Assembly (NCBI GenBank): GCA_948470605.1
Contig: CAOKPI010000004.1
Coordinates: forward strand, 23,159-87,158
DNA from: an uncultured Clostridium sp.
Lineage (GTDB): Bacteria; Bacillota; Clostridia; TANB77; CAG-508
DNA length: 64,000 bases
Direction of reading: 5' to 3'
Part shown: one piece after another, positions 49,098 through 58,060 of the stretch
Layout: every line of letters starts with the position of its first letter
How positions within the stretch are numbered: the stretch's first letter is position 1
Position numbers and translations under genes: made by a program
Notes under the pieces: model-generated
Database searches by the model: none
What the model saw: the letters and a program-made list of their open reading frames with translations, nothing else
What the model was told of the DNA's origin: nothing

Positions 49098-49304
49098 AAT
49101 AGTCCTCCTTAAATTTTGTTGTTTGGATTTAATTAGCTATACTAAAAGTTTGAGGAAAACCTCACACTATTCAGTGCATTGGAATAATGATATAAGCATA
49201 TTAACTATATTATACTATAATTTCACATAATTTGCAAATTTTTAAAAATCTCAATAGTAATAACAGTAACAAGACTTTTAGGTCTATTATGTGGCATAAA
49301 AAGT

Positions 49305-50031
49305 ATGAGAGAAACAACAGAAAAATTTAATACAGAAGAAACCATCAAAAATATAGCAAATCTGCTAGAAATAGAATTAGAAGAAATACCACACTACGAT
49401 ATCATAAATAATGTATTTGAAAAGCTTGAAATCGGAGAATTAAGAAAAATACAAAAATATATGGTAAATAAATTAATAAGAAATAAAATGTTTGATAAGT
49501 ATAGATTTAAAAATAAATACTTTCAAATAGTAGTAGATGGAACAGGAATAATGAGCTTTAAAGAAAGGCAGAAAAAGAAGAAGAAACAAAATATTGGAAT
49601 GAACTAAAATATGGAGAAATACATAATCAAAGGGAAGCGAATGTATTAAAATATTATGATAAAAAAGAAGAAAAAACGACAGAATTTATATGGATAACAT
49701 CATTTAAAATAACAGAAAAAAACAAAGAAGAACTAGTTTATTTTGGAAGACAAAGATGGAAAATAGAGAACGAAGGCTTTAACATGCAGAAGAACGGAAC
49801 ATTTGATATAGAGCATATTTATTCAATGAATTATAATGCAATGAAAGCACATTACTTCTTTATACAGTTTGCACATACGATAAGACAGTTACTAGAAAAA
49901 GGGTTGAAAAATATATCAAAATTAAAAATGAGCATAAAAGAAATAAGTGCCACACTAACCCAAGCACTTACTCAAACAATAACAAATTTAACTGAACATA
50001 AAAAAACACAGTTAAGATTTGAATCTGGATA
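49305..50031 (+). pseudogene. Degenerate DDE transposase with internal deletion
   Basis: An N-terminal part (MRETTEKFNTEETIKNIANLL ... QIVVDGTGIMSFKERQ) carries the first catalytic Asp segment of an IS4/DDE_Tnp_1-type transposase. The frame is lost near 49565 in an A-rich stretch, and the middle domain with the second Asp is missing. The C-terminal part in another frame (YWNELKYGEIHN..., LVYFGRQRWKIENEGFNMQKNGTFDIEHIY) holds the YxxRWxIE-like DDE Glu motif. There is no CGG at the break, so this is true decay and not the recurrent frameshift. Confidence 0.8.
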
Positions 50032-50225
50032 AATTATATAATAAAAATGAAATAAATCAATAGAAATCTCAAAAAAAGATATTTTTTTGGGGTAAGGGGA
50101 ATCCTAACTATATTATGGAAATATTTACCATGTTTAATTGAATATATTGAAAAATCTTAATGTAAGAAGAAATTAGATAGAAATATAAAAATTTAATCTT
50201 TATTTCTGGAATTTTAAAAAATCAT

Positions 50226-50325
50226 TTGACATATAATATAATTGATGTTATAATAACATTAGCTAGCAAATTCGTTGAAGACACGAAATTGCACGAGATA
50301 TATTTCGCAGATATATCTCTTTTTT
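50226..50325 (+). ncRNA. Putative small RNA with strong promoter and terminator
   Basis: TTGACA (50226-50231), 17 bp, TATAAT (50249-50254), then about 65 nt ending in the hairpin GAGATATA...TATATCTC followed by TTTTTTT. No ORF fits. The transcript runs towards the small minus-strand ORF at 50376, as in type I toxin-antitoxin pairs, though direct overlap is not evident. Confidence 0.55.
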
Positions 50326-50347
50326 TATTTTTAAATATAAAAGAAAA

Positions 50348-50368
50348 AGCAGGGTCGCAGTCCCTGCC
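50348..50368 (-). terminator. Terminator of the 50376 small ORF
   Basis: Minus-strand GCAGGGACTGCGACCCTGC hairpin followed by TTTTTCTTTT, just after the small ORF. Confidence 0.75.
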
Positions 50369-50375
50369 ACAAAGA

Positions 50376-50465
50376 TTATTCTTTGTTTTTCTCTTGGCTT
50401 TCATCATTGCCATTACTTAATAGTAATAATACGATTAATCGCCAGATTAATTCATATGAAGACAC
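50376..50465 (-). CDS. Small membrane peptide, candidate type I toxin
   Basis: 29 codons from GTG 50465: SSYELIWRLIVLLLLSNGN then a charged tail ESQEKNKE. AGGAGGTG lies 7 nt upstream. A promoter (TTGTAT, 17 bp, TATAAT at 50542-50514) lies about 50 bp further up, and a terminator follows. One helix plus a charged tail is the plan of type I toxins and of some holin-like peptides. No homology claim is made. Confidence 0.5.
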   Translation of the reverse strand: MSSYELIWRLIVLLLLSNGNDESQEKNKE

Positions 50466-50603
50466 TACGTTGCACCTCCTTCCTCAAAGATTTCCTTTGA
50501 AAAGGATGTTTCCATTATAATAGAAAATCTGCTAAAATACAACAGACTTTAACAGATTTTCCAAAATACTTAAGTTTGGTACCTTTAACTTACACACTTT
50601 ATT

Positions 50604-51416
50604 TTACATTCTCGTTATTTCAAATTTTGCACCTGCAAATAATTTTTTTAACTCTGTATATCCATTTAGCTTTTCTTTAAAATAATCTATTACTTCATCA
50701 GAAGTACAATGTCCCATATATGCACTTTTCACATTATTATCTTTAAAATATTGTATTACTTGGTCTGTATATGAGTTTATTTCTTTTAAATGAAATCCAC
50801 CAATAACAGCGATCACTCTATTTTCTCCAGTAATTTGTTTTGATTGTTCAATAATATTATCAATTCCAGAATGAGAACAAGAACTAAACACAACAATGCC
50901 TTTCTCTGTTCTAATAGCAATCCCTCCACAATCATCATATAAATAATCGGTTTTCTCATCTTTTAAAACAGTAGGTAGATTTTTAACTGGTACTTCAAAT
51001 TTTCTATCAATCCGTCCTAAAAACCATACATTCTCAAAAATTTTGTAAGATTCTTTTGTTTCAATTAATTCAAATTTTTTTAATAATTCTTCTCTCGTTT
51101 CGTTAATTCCTGCAAATGCCATATTTCTTCTTAAGCTATATCTTTTTGTATAACATTCTGGGTGTAAAATTAATGTTTTCTTTTTATTTATGTATTTTAA
51201 ACCATTTCCATGATCCCAATGTCCATGACTTAAAACTATCGTATTTACTTCATCTAAATTAACCCCTAATGTTTCTGCATTTTTTAGAAAAGCATCTGTT
51301 ATTCCACTATCTAAAAGTAGTTTATTATCATTTATTTCAATATAAATAGATAAACCATCTTCATTAATACAATTATTATCGCAATGTCTATTTTCTGTTA
51401 ATATAGTAACTTTCAT
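50604..51416 (-). CDS. Metallo-beta-lactamase-fold protein, COG1237-like
   Basis: 270 residues. MBL motif VLSHGHWDHGNGL (about residue 64), CGGIAIRTEKGIVVFSSCSHSGIDNI and FHLKEI are typical of the group named after methanopterin-related dihydropterin phosphate synthase (COG1237). It carries an in-frame CGG at 51014 (FLGRIDRK) in a reading frame that continues with family motifs, so CGG is a sense codon here. This is one of only three such cases in the window and lies inside the small island. Confidence 0.8.
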   Translation of the reverse strand: MKVTILTENRHCDNNCINEDGLSIYIEINDNKLLLDSGITDAFLKNAETLGVNLDEVNTIVLSHGHWDHGNGLKYINKKKTLILHPECYTKRYSLRRNMAFAGINETREELLKKFELIETKESYKIFENVWFLGRIDRKFEVPVKNLPTVLKDEKTDYLYDDCGGIAIRTEKGIVVFSSCSHSGIDNIIEQSKQITGENRVIAVIGGFHLKEINSYTDQVIQYFKDNNVKSAYMGHCTSDEVIDYFKEKLNGYTELKKLFAGAKFEITRM

Positions 51417-51556
51417 AATTTTTTCCTTCCTTTATTAAGATAAACCTTCTACTTCTCTCTTACATGACTAGTTTTGAATAGAATCTTCTTTTTATTGCAA
51501 TAATTCAAGTATTTTATTTTTTATAGTTTTAGCACAAGCAATATTAGAATCAATTA

Positions 51557-51811
51557 TCAAAATTGAGTCGTTTTCATTTTTTCAAATACCTCTTTATCGA
51601 AATCTTCTTCATTTATCACAATTGAATTAGGCAAAATTTCAGGTAACATTTTTGAAAATAATTCTCCAATTTTTACATCTGCAATAGTTGCTGAATCTCC
51701 ATTTCCTTTTTCTTCAATAACTATCATATTATCCTTTCGTGCTGACATAATTATATCTTTAACCTCAGTTAATAAAATTTCTTTTATTTTATCTCTTAAT
51801 TCTTCTAACAT
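51557..51811 (-). pseudogene. N-terminal fragment of an inositol monophosphatase-like protein
   Basis: 84 residues containing GDSATIADVKIGELFSKMLPEILPNSIVINEEDF, which matches the N-terminal metal-binding region of IMPase/CysQ-type phosphatases (GxxxTxAD ... EE). The catalytic DPxDGT domain is missing. Downstream to 51480 only a short open tail (IDSNIACAKTIKNKILELLQ) is seen. It is most likely an island remnant. Confidence 0.5.
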
Positions 51812-51835
51812 AATTTCTCCTTTATATTTACTTTT

Positions 51836-52162
51836 TTAAGCTACTTTTATTCCAGTATCTATTACCTCTTGAATAAATGGTGTTTCAGCATTTTTATAAT
51901 CTTCTATTCTTATTAAGTGTAGCTCTATTCTAGTATCTATCTTTCTTCTTAATCTCATTAAGTTTAATTCTTCATCAATTACATCATTTTCAAAATCATC
52001 TGTAATAATAGCAATATCAATATCACTACTTTCATTATTTGTTCCTTTTGCATAGGAACCGAACAAAATTATTGCATATATTTTGTAATTCTCACAAATT
52101 TTCTCTACATATTTTTGTACTATTTCCATTATTATTCTGTTATCAATAAATTCTTTAGCCAT
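51836..52162 (-). CDS. MNT-type nucleotidyltransferase (antitoxin of a HEPN-MNT pair)
   Basis: 108 residues with ILFGSYAKGTNNESSDIDIAIITDD (GSxxxGxxxxSDxD motif). Minimal nucleotidyltransferases of this size are antitoxins that modify HEPN RNases. The preceding frame (52132-52226) overlaps its start and reads like the C-terminus of a HEPN protein, so the pair is there but the toxin is truncated. Confidence 0.82.
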   Translation of the reverse strand: MAKEFIDNRIIMEIVQKYVEKICENYKIYAIILFGSYAKGTNNESSDIDIAIITDDFENDVIDEELNLMRLRRKIDTRIELHLIRIEDYKNAETPFIQEVIDTGIKVA

Positions 52163-52226
52163 TTTCTAACCTCCTCTATATTTTTTATTTGTTCACTTGT
52201 ATAATCATCTGTGCATTTAGCATAAG
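52132..52226 (-). pseudogene. C-terminal remnant of a HEPN-domain toxin
   Basis: An open frame reads NLAYAKCTDDYTSEQIKNIEEVRKWLKNLL and ends ITE. It overlaps the nucleotidyltransferase start by 31 bp, the usual HEPN-MNT arrangement. Its upstream part is replaced by the GC-rich island repeat at 52226. Only about 30 residues remain. Confidence 0.45.
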
Positions 52227-52328
52227 CTAGATTCGAATCCCTAAAGGGACTCCCTCGCTTCGCTCACGACGCCGCGCGCCTTCGGCTCACTATTTCTACT
52301 TACTTATCAGTTCTTCCAAAAAGAAAAA
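52226..52328. repeat. Right island repeat
   Basis: Direct repeat of 48489-48592, starting with the last bases of the tRNA-Gln T arm (GCTAGATTCGAA) and ending in TTCTTCCAAAAAGAAAAA. The two copies bracket 3.7 kb. Confidence 0.85.
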
Positions 52329-52346
52329 CGATAGTTTCACTATCGC
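52319..52346 (-). terminator. Terminator of the tRNA-Gln transcript
   Basis: Minus-strand CGATAG-TGAAA-CTATCG hairpin followed by TTTTTCTTTTT, 10 bp beyond the tRNA-Gln 3' end. Confidence 0.75.
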
Positions 52347-52355
52347 CTTTCTTAT

Positions 52356-52430
52356 TGGCTGGGCTGGCTAGATTCGAACTAGCGCATGCCAGAGTCAAAG
52401 TCTGGTGCCTTACCGCTTGGCTACAGCCCA
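52356..52430 (-). tRNA. tRNA-Gln (TTG)
   Basis: Acceptor TGGGCTG pairs with CAGCCCA, the anticodon loop CTTTGAC contains TTG, the T loop is TTCGAATCT and CCA is encoded. It adjoins the island repeats and has partial copies at 48478 (3' end) and 52534 (5' end). Confidence 0.96.
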
Positions 52431-52559
52431 ATATATTAAAATTTATAGTCACGAATAAGTTTCCTTACCAGCGACTCGCTATCGCTCCCTGCATACTGAC
52501 ACTGTAACTCGCTTTGCTCGAACAGTCTCAGCAGCTTGGCTACAGCCCAATATATTAAA
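52415..52559. repeat. 26-bp direct repeats containing the 5' end of tRNA-Gln
   Basis: 52415-52440 (inside and just before the tRNA-Gln gene) is repeated at 52534-52559. Between them lie about 93 bp without a gene, GC-richer than average. This is a partial tRNA duplication. Confidence 0.8.
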
Positions 52560-52563
52560 TAAA

Positions 52564-52641
52564 TGGGGTGGAAGATGGGACTCGAACCCACGGTCTCCAG
52601 TGCCACAAACTGGCGCGTTAACCAACTACGCTACATCCACC
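52564..52641 (-). tRNA. tRNA-His (GTG)
   Basis: Acceptor GGTGGATG with the extra 5' G, the anticodon loop TTTGTGG contains GTG, T loop TTCGAGTCC, encoded CCA. It lies upstream of tRNA-Gln in the same orientation. Confidence 0.93.
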
Positions 52642-52736
52642 ATCGTTCACGTGCACCTCACATGAGCACATATAATATTTTACCCTATCTTTACCCCTTT
52701 TGTCAACTATTTTATCTAAAAAACTTTTAGTTTTTA

Positions 52737-53525
52737 TTATTGAGCCAATGCACTTGGATCAATTCCATACTGTTTATACATCCATGACGTATAATCAAAA
52801 GGCTCTAATATATCTGGTAATCCATAATCTACACCATACGTATCTACTTTAATAGATGTGATTTTAGGAGAATTAACTGGTGTACTAACCTCTGTATTTC
52901 CACTTTCTTGTGCATTATCTGCCGCCTTTACTTCAACTTGTTCTATTTTGTGAACAATATCTAATCCTTCTATTACCTTACCAAATGATGTATAGTGTCC
53001 ATTTAAAGAACTATTTTCCTTAGTCATAATAAAAAATTGTGAACTTCCTGAATTATAAGACTCTTCTGTTAAAGATGGAGAATAAGATGTATAATCACTT
53101 CTTGCCATTCCTACTACGCCTTCCTCAAATTTTAATTTATTCTTTTCTACTCCATTTGAAATGAATTCACCTTTTATCGAATATTTGGTTTCATTGCCAT
53201 CATCTTTTAAGTCAGCTGTGGTTGCTGAACCTTGACCTGTTCCTTCTTTATCTCCACCTTGTATCATAAAATCTTTTACAATCCTATGAAATGTTAATCC
53301 ATCATAAAATCCCCTATTAGCAAGTGTAACAAAATTTGCTACTGTTTGTGGTGCCAATTCTGGATATAATTCCATTTTTATGGTTCCAAAATTTTCCACT
53401 TCCATTGTTGCTATTGGATTTTTTACCTCCATGGTTGCTTTTTTATAATAACCATATCCTAAAGTTGCTATTAATACTATTACCAAAATTAAAGCAATTA
53501 TCCATATTATATTTTTTGTTTTCAT
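52737..53525 (-). CDS. Peptidyl-prolyl cis-trans isomerase, cyclophilin type, membrane-anchored
   Basis: 262 residues. One N-terminal membrane helix (IIWIIALILVIVLIATLGYGYY) and a cyclophilin domain with TVANFVTLANRGFYDGLTFHRIVKDFMIQGGD, QFFIMT and TSFGKVIEGLDIV. It probably aids folding of exported proteins outside the membrane. Loops are longer than in minimal cyclophilins. Confidence 0.92.
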   Translation of the reverse strand: MKTKNIIWIIALILVIVLIATLGYGYYKKATMEVKNPIATMEVENFGTIKMELYPELAPQTVANFVTLANRGFYDGLTFHRIVKDFMIQGGDKEGTGQGSATTADLKDDGNETKYSIKGEFISNGVEKNKLKFEEGVVGMARSDYTSYSPSLTEESYNSGSSQFFIMTKENSSLNGHYTSFGKVIEGLDIVHKIEQVEVKAADNAQESGNTEVSTPVNSPKITSIKVDTYGVDYGLPDILEPFDYTSWMYKQYGIDPSALAQ

Positions 53526-53598
53526 TTTTCATTTCTCCTTTTTATTTATTCGGTTGCATAAGTTATCTGTAACTTTTTTCTCACTAACAGCTATTTAA

Positions 53599-54667
53599 TT
53601 AAAATACAAATTGATCTTGCATTCTTTTTAGAGACTGTTGAATGGCTCTTGCTCTTACTTCACCAATTCCCTCTACATCATCTAAACTCTCTATATTGGC
53701 TGCTAATATGTGTTGGAATGATTTAAAAGTATCAATTAAGTTTTCTACAATGCTAGATGGCATTCTCGGTATTTTATTTAAAATACGATATCCTTTTGTG
53801 TATACACCAACTTCATCATAGTTATCAAAATTTTCATAGCCTAGTAATTTTGCTATGATATTTTCATTCGCTAATTCCTCGTATTCTAGCAATCCTAATT
53901 TTTCTAGTATCTTCTCTGGTATTGTTTTTTTCTTAGTAGCTACCATATAATCTTTTATGATAAGTAACTCTTCTTTTTCTAAGCCTCCAATTAATTCCTC
54001 TAATTGCATTCCTACTAATCTTCCATCATCGCCTAACTCATAAATTTGTCGTTGTATCTCTTCTACAATCCTCATTACCATTTCTGCTCTTTGAATGGCT
54101 ACTAATACATTTTCTAGTGTTACAATATCATTGAATTCATATTCATTTAATAGATTTAGTTTATTATCAAATACTTTTTTATATTTTTCTAAAGTCTGTA
54201 TCGCTTGGTTTGCTTTGTTTAATACAACATCGGTATCTTCTAATATATATCTATCATCACCTTTAAATACGGTTATAATGCTTCTTCTTTGTGATATACT
54301 AATCACTAATTCTCCTGTTTGCTTTGCTGTTCTTTCTGCGGTTCTATGTCTTGTTCCTGTTTCTAATGTCACGATTTCTCTTGCTGGTATTAATTGAGCA
54401 TTAGCATATAAAATCTTCCTTAAATCACCACTTAATACAATAGCACCATCCATTTTAGCTAACTCATACAATTTAGCTGAAGTATATTCTTCATTAATGG
54501 TAAATCCTCCGATCTACTACTTCTTTTAAAACTTCACTATTGTCTGTTATTAATAATAAAGCACCTGTTTTTGCCCTTAATATATTTTCTAATCCATCTC
54601 TAATCGGTGTACCTGGAGCAATTAATTTTAGAATCTCTGTAATATTATCTTCTTTTCCTTTTCTCAA
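53599..54667 (-). CDS. disA: Diadenylate cyclase DisA, interrupted by a +1 shift at CGG
   Basis: Makes cyclic di-AMP and scans DNA. The start is TTG 54667 after GGGAGAG. The N-terminus APGTPIRDGLENILRAKTGALLLITD is typical. At 54511-54509 the zero-frame codon is CGG (GAT CGG AGG); in frame a stop follows three codons later. Skipping the C gives [32 protein letters not shown], the family sequence. The catalytic GTRHRTAERTA, a central helical spine and a C-terminal HhH domain (SLDDVEGIGEVRARAIQQSL) follow. The restored length is 355 residues, normal for DisA. radA lies directly upstream, the conserved neighbour. Confidence 0.95.
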
Positions 54668-54699
54668 AATTACTCTCCCTTCTCTTATGCTAGCAATTT

Positions 54700-56062
54700 T
54701 TATCCTAATACTTTTTTCATTGCTTCGTTTACATTTCTAACGCTTATTATATCTAATTTATAGTTATCTTTCAAGTCTTTTTTATTACTTTCTGGAATCA
54801 TGCAAGATTTAAAACCTAATCTTTCCGCTTCTTTTAATCTCTTCTCTATCAAATTAATTCTTCTAACTTCTCCTGTTAATCCAACCTCTCCCATGATTAC
54901 CATATGCTTTGGAATTGGTATATTTTTAAAACTGGAAGCTGTTGCTATAATAAGTCCTAAATCAATAGAAGGTTCATTAATTTTCAATCCTCCCACTACA
55001 TTCAAATAGACATCTTGTGTACCAAGCATTAGACCAGCCTTTTTTTCCAATACCGCAATTAATAGTGCCAATCGGTTAAAATCAATCCCATTAGCAGTTC
55101 TCTTAGGATACCCATAAATGGTTTGTGATGTCAAGGCTTGTAACTCTACTAAAATTGGTCTTGTCCCCTCCATACTAGAAACAATACAAGAACCAGATGG
55201 ATTATCCTCTCGCTCTGAAATCAGTATTTCAGATGGATTCGTAATTTCACACATCCCCTTTTCTCTCATTTCAAACATACCAATTTCATTGGTTGAGCCA
55301 AATCTATTTTTAACTCCTCTTAAAATGCGATATGAAAAATATCTTTCTCCTTCTAAATATAAAACTGTATCTACCATATGCTCTAATACTCTTGGACCTG
55401 CAATATTACCTTCTTTTGTAACATGTCCAATAATAATGGTGGTAATGGCTCTTGATTTACAAACCCTCATTACTTGAGAAGTAATTTCTCTCACTTGACT
55501 CACGCTTCCAGCAGCTGCTGATAATTCTTCTGAATACATTGTTTGAATGGAATCAATAATCACTAATTTAGGATTGATATCGATAATCGCCTGATTTACA
55601 ATATCAATATCTGTCTCTCCTAAAAATAGGATATCCTCATTTTTAATATTTAATCGGTCTGCCCTCATTTTAATTTGTTCTGCCGATTCCTCTCCAGAAA
55701 CATATAATACTTTTCCTTCTCCTTTTACTTTATCGCAAATTTGGAGAATTAAAGTAGATTTACCAATGCCTGGCTCTCCTCCGCAACAAAACAAGTGAAC
55801 CTTTTACTAAACCACCACCTAAAACACTATCTAATTCTCCAAATCCTGTTGAATTTCTTATCGCTTCTTTTGCTTCATAGGAATTTAATTTTTGTGGTAT
55901 ATTGCTTTTTATATCTTTTTGTTTTAAACAACTATTCTTACTTTCTACTATTTTCTGCTCAAAAAAACTATTCCAACTATTACAAGCTGGACATTTTCCA
56001 AGCCATTTGCTAGATTCATTTCCGCATTCATTACAAACAAAAATGGTTTTACTTTTTGCCAT
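54700..56062 (-). CDS. radA: DNA repair protein RadA, interrupted by a +1 shift at CGG
   Basis: Helicase/branch-migration factor. N-terminal zinc finger CNECG...CPAC, then LDSVLGGGLVKGSLVLL. The zero-frame codon at 55783-55781 is CGG (TTG CGG AGG), after which the frame reads RRARHW and stops. Skipping the C gives LLGGEPGIGKSTL, the Walker A motif itself. YVSGEESAEQI, IIDSIQTM, VKNRFGSTNEIG (KNRFG motif) and the Lon-like C-terminal domain follow. The restored length is 453 residues, as expected. The shift lies one codon before the P-loop, so no active RadA can be made without it. Confidence 0.96.
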
Positions 56063-56245
56063 GTCATATGGGGATATCTCCCTTCCCTCCTTTTATTTTC
56101 TCTATTCGGACAAAAAAAGTATAGCACAATTCTATTAACTTTGCTATACTTTTTCATTGATTTACTGAAAATTACAATTTTTATCACTATTATACCTTGA
56201 TGATTCGAATCGTTAACATGTGTGAAAAAGACATCTCTACTCACA

Positions 56246-56566
56246 TTATTTAAAAGAAAGGTCTTGGAATAAAAAGTCTTTTACTTTTTTCCAAGTAATA
56301 TCTTGATGTAAAAAATCATTTATTTCATTTTCTAGCTTTTGTTGACCTTCTGTTAATTCAATTTTCACTTCTTGATTCCATTTTATATCTTGTAACCAGA
56401 ATGACTTAAATTTACTCCAAAAACCTACCTTCATTGGTAAGTCAGTTCCTGCTTGTCTGATGGTTCCCGCATTTTCTGGAATTTGTTGTTCTTCCTTTTT
56501 AAAATCTTCTAATTCAACTCCTCCAAAAACACCTGATACTTTGTTTACTTCCCCTAAATCTGCCAT
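56246..56566 (-). CDS. Small hypothetical protein with a repeated tryptophan motif
   Basis: 106 residues, acidic first half. The C-terminal half has two related segments: SFWLQDIKWNQEVKIEL and DFLHQDITWKKVKDFLFQDLSF. No signal or membrane helix. I do not recognise it. AGGAGGAAAAAC precedes the ATG. It lies between mtaB and radA and is probably expressed on its own. Confidence 0.6.
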   Translation of the reverse strand: MADLGEVNKVSGVFGGVELEDFKKEEQQIPENAGTIRQAGTDLPMKVGFWSKFKSFWLQDIKWNQEVKIELTEGQQKLENEINDFLHQDITWKKVKDFLFQDLSFK

Positions 56567-56698
56567 CTGTTTTTCCTCCTTTGTAATTTATACAAAATTA
56601 TTATCCTTATAATACTATATAATTTCTAATTAAGCAATTGATTTGATGAAATTTAATATTAAATATTTGTTACATGCATGTTACATTTTTATTACGCC

Positions 56699-57992
56699 TT
56701 ATATTTCTAAAAATATAGAATCCATACTTGCCTCTGTACATTTCGCTTTTATCACTTTATTTTCTAAGTCTTTTTGACTTGTTGCTAATGTCAAAATGTA
56801 GTTTTTGGTATGTCCTTGATAATATCCATTTTTTTCTTCTTCGAATAATATTTCAACTTCTTTTCCCACATATTTTTCATTAAATTCTTTTTGATGCTTA
56901 TTGGATAATGCTATTAGCCTTTTGCTTCTTTCTTCTTTTATTTTTCCATCTATTTGTCCCTTCATTTGTGCAGCTTTGGTTCCTTTTCTTGGAGAATATT
57001 TGAATATATGCATTTTGTAAAATTTTATTTCTTGTAAAAATTGATATGTCTTTTCAAATTCTACTTGACTCTCCCCGCGGAAATCCAACAATAATATCGG
57101 TTGTTAAAATAACATCTTCATATACCTTTCTAAGTCTTGCTACAATCTCTTGAAATTCTTGAATGGTATATCTTCGATTCATTCTTTTTAGTGTTTCATC
57201 ACATCCACTTTGTAAAGATAAATGAAAATGATGACATATTTTTTCTAATTTTGATAATCTAATTACAAATTCTTTTGTAATTAAAAGTGGTTCAATCGAA
57301 CCTAATCGAATTCTTTGTATTCCCTTTATTTGATTGATTTCTTCTAATAAATCAATGAGTCTATATTCTTCTTTAAAATCTTTTCCATAAGAAGCAATAT
57401 GAATTCCTGTTATTACCACTTCTTTGATTCCATTTTGTGCTATCTTTTCTATTTCTGCTATTACATTTTCTGGTTTTCTACTTCTGACTCTCCCCCTTGC
57501 ATAGGGAATAATACAATAAGAACAAAATCTATCACATCCATCCTGCACTTTAATCACTGCTCTTGTTTTTTCTGTATCCGTAATTTTACCTAATTCTATG
57601 TATTCTTTTTGATGCATAACATCTTCTATTTTATGGTACTTTTTATTTTTTTCTGCATATGCTTCTATAATTTCTACGATTTCTTTTTTCTCATTATTTC
57701 CTAATACAAAATCCACTTCTTGTATTTTTTCCATTTCTTCTTTAGCTACCTGCACATAACAACCACAAGCTACTACAACAGCATTAGCATTTAATTCTTT
57801 CACTCTTCTTAACATTTGTCTTGATTTTCTATCAGACATATTGGTTACTGTACAAGTATTTACAATATAAATATCTGCTTTGTTGGTAGGCTCAACTATT
57901 TCATAACCTTTTTTTATAAATTGTTGCATCATAGCGTTGGTCTCGTATTGGTTCACTTTACATCCTAATGTGATAAATGCTACTTTTTTCAT
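56699..57992 (-). CDS. mtaB: tRNA (N6-threonylcarbamoyladenosine) methylthiotransferase MtaB, interrupted by a +1 shift at CGG
   Basis: Radical SAM methylthiotransferase acting on t6A37. The start is ATG 57992 (MKKVAFITLGCKVNQYET) after AGGAAAGG. UPF0004 Cys residues (GCKVN, VNTCTVT, CGCYVQ), radical SAM DGCDRFCSYCIIPYARG and RLGSIEP are present. At 57077-57075 the zero-frame codon is CGG (CCG CGG GGA); in frame the protein ends ESSRI. Skipping the C gives IIVGFPGESQVEFEKTYQFL, the family motif, and a TRAM domain to 56699. The restored length is 430 residues. Confidence 0.95.
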
Positions 57993-58060
57993 TTTTATTT
58001 TTCCTTTCCTATCATTACAAAATGTCGCTAAGAACAACGTTTCCATAGCGACATCAAAAT

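Noticed and set aside
50222-50413. 63-codon minus-strand ORF over the sRNA and terminator region
   Set aside because: It runs through two strong terminator hairpins and overlaps the better-supported 29-codon ORF in another frame.
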